Positions 59,353 through 64,000 of a stretch of 64,000 nt of DNA are shown here, piece by piece. The stretch covers positions 496,001 to 560,000 of the forward strand of contig JAZAYU010000223.1 in assembly GCA_038501625.1 (NCBI GenBank). The letters are read 5' to 3'. The notes under the pieces were generated by a model, which saw only the letters and a program-made list of their open reading frames with translations, ran no database searches and had not been told where the DNA came from. The DNA is from Corbicula japonica (lineage: Eukaryota; Mollusca; Bivalvia; Venerida; Cyrenidae). The translations under genes were made by a program, and so were the position numbers. Each line of letters starts with the position of its first letter. The first letter of the stretch is position 1.

Positions 59353-59808
59353 TTTGTTTGTGTATTTGTATTTTTACCGTTTTCTGATTAAACTGCAAAA
59401 GTGTTGTAAAAACTGTTAGATTTTACTCTTTGTATCCACATTGACAGGTCTATTTAACTCTTTTTTTTAAACTTTTCGGCCATTGGCTTTATTCAGTTTA
59501 TAATGTCATTATAAGTCAACATTCTCTGTCTTTCACAACAGACACCACATTAGATATTAATTATTAACGGACAGATGGACAGACTGACGGAATGATATCA
59601 AAAACATATTTCTCCACCTTCGTCCGGAACACTAATAAAGCGAAACACAGAAAAAAGACAATAATTGAATATAATTTAGTGCACATTTTATTTGTCGTTA
59701 ATACATGTGTTCTGAACTGATAATTTTTATTTGTAAAACGTATATCCTAAAGAAATAAATTGCGTTGAAAAAGGAATGGGTACCTTAAACAGCAGTTAAT
59801 TATTGCAG

Positions 59809-59879
59809 GAAATGTATGCATCAAGAATACTGCATCCATTTATTTTACCACTTCTTGCGACCTTTGAAGAACACAGTGG
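59809..59879 (+). CDS. Kinase exon 3: alpha-C helix and beta-4
   Basis: Acceptor TTATTGCAG at 59808; donor AGTGG|GTGAGT at 59879/59880. It starts in phase 0 and ends in phase 2. Reads EMYASRILHPFILPLLATFE then EHSG. The Glu that pairs with the beta-3 lysine is expected in this helix; REMYASRI supplies it. HPFILPLL matches the HPxIxxLL stretch after alpha-C in many Pelle/receptor-like kinases. Confidence 0.8.
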
Positions 59880-62632
59880 GTGAGTATTATTAACTATTTT
59901 TTACATGTATAGCCAAATGCTGTCTATCCGCCGGACAGTTAGAAGTCAATGATTGTGTCAATAACTACACTTAAAATAAGTATGGGTTACACAAAGTATA
60001 TGTGAATCAACTTAAGCCACAGATAAAACATAATTCTGTATCTAAAGGTTTGTTTAAACACAACTTGAACTTTAGTTTGAAAAATTCAAGATTTTTTTTC
60101 AAACACCAATTTCATTGAAGTATTTTATAGAATGTAAAGGTACTCCTAGTGAAGAATAGATTTGCTATACACAATGCAAGGGACGGAATTTCTAATACTG
60201 GGAAGACAGAACTTAAAACTGTGTGTGGGACAATGAATGCCGTTCGTTATTGTGAAGAGATCATCGTTCCCATTATCGTTTCATACATGGTCAACGGCAA
60301 TGCTGATGTTCTGCAGCATGAAGATGCCCGATGCCACTCCGCTCGACACACAAGGAATGTTCTTGAAGCAAACAACATCAATACCATCGAGTGGCCGGCG
60401 AAATCGCCAGATCTCTCCCCAATCGAACACATGTGGGACTACCTTGGTCGAAAAGTGCGTAATCGAAATGACGTCAACGACGTTGCTGACATGGAGCGTG
60501 CATTGCATGAGGAGTGGGCACTGGCACCTTTGCATTTTATCAGAAGACTGATAAACAGCATGAGGCGTCGCTGTCTGGCTGTTCTTAGAACCAGAGGTGG
60601 ACATACTCGTTATTGACAGTTGTGTGATTTTTGTTTCTGACCCCTTTGTCACATTAGATGGCTAAACACTTGTTTGGCATAAAGATTTTTTGTCAAAATT
60701 AATGAACTGAATTGGATATGTAATAAACTTTGTTCTAAGTACTTGCTTTGTCTTTATATGTGTATTTAACAAAACTGTAGCAAAAGGAATTCGGAGTGAC
60801 TAAACTTTTTCCATTCAGTATATATACGTCGATAAGATGTGTTAATGAAACAAAATCATCTGAGTTTATTGGGAGGGTTGTTGGTAAAAAAGTGAATTGT
60901 GGTTGAATTAGTAAATTCAAATTATACCAGCCACCATTTTATCGTGTTTGTCACAAGTTAGCCAAGTAAGCCAGTTGAGCGTGATAATCTGAACTAGCAT
61001 GAAACTAAACCTTGTCCTTTGTTTCAATTTAAACTGACAAAATAAATTTCTTCTCTTTTCACGCGTAGTTTAATTTTGCTTATCAGACATATTCAAACCC
61101 AGAAAATACAGCTTTCCCACAGAGTCAAATCGTATTATTTCATTATAAAGGATTATTTTAAAGACACCACACACAACTAACACAATGGAATCCCAAGTGG
61201 TTATCGCCTTGTAACGGTCAGTGTCAAAGAATTTGGATGTTGTTGTGTTATCACTAGCTCAAGTATTTCCCCAACCTTTCACAGAGGTTCTCATATAAAC
61301 AAACAATTACAGGTTGTCTTGGTTAATTAACTACAACTCACCGATCTACGTCTGCATGAACATGCACTATCTGTAACTTGTTTCTAACAATTGCATTAGA
61401 AGGTTCACTATGACAATTAGACTGGCTACATAACAACACTAATAAACTAACGAAATTCGAAAAGCACCGTTGACGTATCTTTAAAATTAATATTAGAGGT
61501 ATAATCATATCGATTTATCTAGGATGAGAGTTTATGTCCACAGAAAGAGAAAAGTAGAGTGCGATATTAACGCTACTAAAATATTAATTCATGTGTAGAG
61601 CTAAGTATAAGTACTCATAATGTCTCTTATATGACTTAATTCTGGAATGCTGAATCATTCTGGCTGTGAAACATATACATGTGTATTAACAGAATGCTTA
61701 CTCAATGTGCTTAACTTATTGAAAAGTATAGCTTTAATTTATATTACAAAAAGAATAAATTTATGAACGGATTATCTGAGTTACACAAACTTTACATGTA
61801 AATATTAAAATACGGTTCCATAGCTCTGAGGTCCAAGACCTAAAACCAGTAAAAATACAGAGTAAACAAATGTTAAAATAATCAATAGGATATAAGTTAG
61901 TTTATAAATGCCACAACTGCTGACTTACCAGATGTTTGCAATCTGTAAACCCGAAGGTTTTGCACCACGCTTCTAATCTTTCTGTGCAGTGATCTCAATT
62001 TGTTAATCAGAATTTTTTTGGTAAATACATGCATGTTAAAGCGAAAGAGAAATCCATGAAATAGAAGTTTACATTGTGACCGCCATCTCTGTATGAAAAA
62101 TACACATTTTTAAAATAATGATCTTGAACTTCGATACTCAAATACAAAATTGACTTTACATTATATCAATTTAGCAAACGTGTTTTTACCTTAAAAATCT
62201 GAACAATATTTTTAACCTTAAAGGACAAAACAACTTACAATAAAAAAAATCTTCTTCGATAATTGCTTTCAGTTTTAATATTTTATTTCAAGAATTAATT
62301 GATACATATTGAATGTTATGTAAAACTTATGTATAGTATAAGTAGCTGTGACAATGAGGAATCGTATTCTCCTGAATAATAATGAATAATAATTTTTACT
62401 CATTCGTATACATAAAATATTGACCCTTTTACTGGTTTCTACCAGTTGCATCTGAATGTTTACTCTGGGTGACTGACTACAAACAAGATTAATAGACTAC
62501 AGAAATTCATATTAAAGAGCCCCCTTGGTGCCTTTTTAAAATCATTATAAGAAGTATCAAATTATACCTCAAATTTGTATTGCGACAAATCATAACCAGA
62601 AAACAATGAACATATATAATTGTATTCTACAG
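59880..62632. other. Intron within the kinase, third
   Basis: It contains the Tc1 relic at 60150-60830 and a reverse-oriented retroelement 3' scrap at about 61190-61325 (GGTTATCGCCTTGTAACGGT). No other gene seen between 61330 and 62632. Confidence 0.55.
60150..60830 (+). pseudogene. 5'-truncated Tc1-like transposon with transposase C-terminal half
   Basis: The frame 60149-60616 reads ISNTGKTELKTVCGTMNA, then LQHEDARCHSARHTRNVLEA (second Asp), then WPAKSPDLSPIEHMWDYLGR (third Glu), and ends naturally at GGHTRY with a stop. The first catalytic Asp and the DNA-binding half are absent, so it is not functional. The right end runs to TGACTAAACTTTTTCCATTC near 60820, a Tc1-type end; no left partner was found. 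This is a different lineage from the relic at 54785. Confidence 0.8.
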
Positions 62633-62818
62633 ATCAAAGTCCGTAATATATTTTATTTCACCGTATTGTGAGAATCGCGACCTGTACAGAATTCTGAAAG
62701 AATGCAGGGACACTAACAACCCAGACGCCGTGCGGCTCAGTCAGACACAGAGAATGCGTATTATTCTACAAGTAGCACTTGCAATACAATACCTCCACAC
62801 GCCGGTGCAAAATGTTAG
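62633..62818 (+). CDS. Kinase exon 4: hinge and alpha-E helix
   Basis: Acceptor TGTATTCTACAG at 62632; donor GTTAG|GTATTT at 62818/62819; phase 2 at both ends. Joined to exon 3 (GGA), it reads SKSVIYFISPYCENRDLYRI, then LKECRDTNNPDAVRLSQTQR, then MRIILQVALAIQYLHTPVQN. IYFISPYCENRDLY covers beta-5 and the hinge. LSQTQRMRIILQVALAIQYLH is the alpha-E stretch that precedes the catalytic loop in IRAK/receptor-like kinases. The HRD loop, DFG and C-lobe must lie past 64000, so catalytic competence cannot be judged here. Confidence 0.85.
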
Positions 62819-64000
62819 GTATTTCTAGTTTTTATTAATTTTTTCTCTAGTATTTTTACATGTTAGAATGCTTGTGTTTGCAGATGAACATGTTTAGGAA
62901 ATGGGTCTAAGTAATAGTCCGTCCAATTAGTCTGTTCATGCGAATAATCGATAATGTTTTCGAAATTTTTTTATATGTTTTATGGTCAGCTTAGACCATA
63001 CAAGTGCATTGTTCGCTGTTTGTGAAATTTACACTATTTGTTTGATTGTTCTTTTTTTATTCATTACGACATTTGCAGTTACATTACGATATTGTAACTA
63101 ACAAGTAAATTCTACAAGCACTTAGATATTTACTTTTTGTATCCAGTGATAGTGAATAATTATAACAGATCTTATTAAACTTTTTTATACCAAAACGTTT
63201 CGGTCATTGGCATTCTTGATAATTATGCATTTTCACTTTTACAATTGATAATGTCACAACAAGTCTACATACTTATTTTTTCAACATACATCGCATTAAA
63301 TTTTAGTTTAAAACAATTAGTTTAAATTTACTTCGTAGCTTTCCACCTGAACTGTTGACATTGACGGTACATTTATTAAATTATTTTCCATGCTAAATAT
63401 TTCATGTGTTAACATAGAGTCTCATCAACGTCTATACTATCTATGCTATACCAGCCGTCCCATAGCTTTTAAAAAGTTATCCATGTATCTGGTTTAATTT
63501 GTTTGTTCTGTTTTGTTCCATGTCTTTTATCAGTGTTTTAGGGTTTAATTTGTTTTTCATTCAGTGCTTGATCCAATATACCTAATTCTGTCAACATTTA
63601 GTTATTACGGAAACATTTTCTTCTAAACACTTCCCGGAAATAAGGTTATCTTGATCTTAAAATAGCAAAGCATAGCAGTTTTACATTTTCATTTGAGATG
63701 TCCTTTCAAACTAAATGATTCATCTAAAAATGATTCAACCAAGATATCTAATACAACGCTGTTTTTTAATTATTTTACCAAAAATATTGATCTTATTCAC
63801 AGTGTCTAAGCGTACAGTTAAGCGAAACGGAAGTTGCTGATCTGTACGCCGATGATCACATAGTTGCTTAGAGAAAAAACTGCGACATCGCTTTATTTAT
63901 TGGTAAATAAACCAAATTTAATGTGCATTTGAACAAAAATATTCCTGTGGTACGTACAACGTTAATTGTTAGTCCTTCTGTGATGATATAGACTTAAAGG
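62819..64000. other. Intron continuing off the window; no gene seen
   Basis: No catalytic-loop exon (HRD or DFG coding) was found to the right edge. AT-rich sequence without recognisable repeats. Confidence 0.55.

Larger units (their letters stand above)
57637..59808. other. Intron within the kinase, second
   Basis: No gene seen. Contents: a TIR element at 58637-58897 and an (ATT)n run at 59311-59352. Overlapping minus-strand frames at 58031-58763 have no recognisable product and are probably chance. Confidence 0.5.

Overview
This is an AT-rich, intron-rich, repeat-dense animal nuclear segment. Several repeats look like those common in bivalve molluscs: a TIR-bounded element whose ~166-bp core repeats follow a CCGT/GCGT microsatellite, a second element starting with a CCCCCGCTTCGAAGAAGAGG-type end, tRNA-derived SINEs and YLDD reverse transcriptases. 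A bivalve is therefore the likely source (inference; no marker gene was seen). No rRNA, functional tRNA, CRISPR or operon structure is visible.

The coding content appears to be one plus-strand gene spread over most of the window. A possible first coding exon lies at 2761-2782. It is followed by two nearly identical two-exon cassettes (12457-14325 with 20305-20673, and 36515-38383 with 43071-43421), then a third, diverged and shortened cassette exon (52172-52690). After these come four exons that encode the N-lobe, hinge and following helices of a eukaryotic protein kinase (56800-57036, 57554-57636, 59809-59879, 62633-62818). The catalytic loop and the rest of the kinase lie past the right edge. 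Every cassette exon is symmetric phase 1-1 and the first kinase exon starts in phase 1, so any combination of cassettes can be joined to the kinase without a frameshift. The cassettes encode Ser/Asn/Lys-rich, apparently disordered protein with a basic NLS-like block and a conserved core found in all three copies. I do not recognise this family.

The two large cassettes sit in two directly adjacent head-to-tail segments of about 17-23 kb (roughly 9535-32121 and 32122-49250). These differ by a few percent and by many clean transposon presence/absence differences. They are either a young tandem duplication or two haplotypes placed side by side in an assembly. Differences between the two 1.87-kb exons are almost all amino-acid changing.

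Region by region: 1-5.9 kb holds small inverted-repeat elements and the candidate first exon. 5.9-8.7 kb is a CCTA/CCCTA array. 9.5-32.1 kb is duplicon A, including a 41-bp minisatellite, a tandem-repeat element and a broken 2.6-kb retroelement. 32.1-49.3 kb is duplicon B, with its own private insertions. 49.3-52 kb holds an old retroelement remnant and a SINE-like block. 52-64 kb is the kinase part of the gene, whose introns carry SINEs, a nested MITE and two dead Tc1-type transposons.
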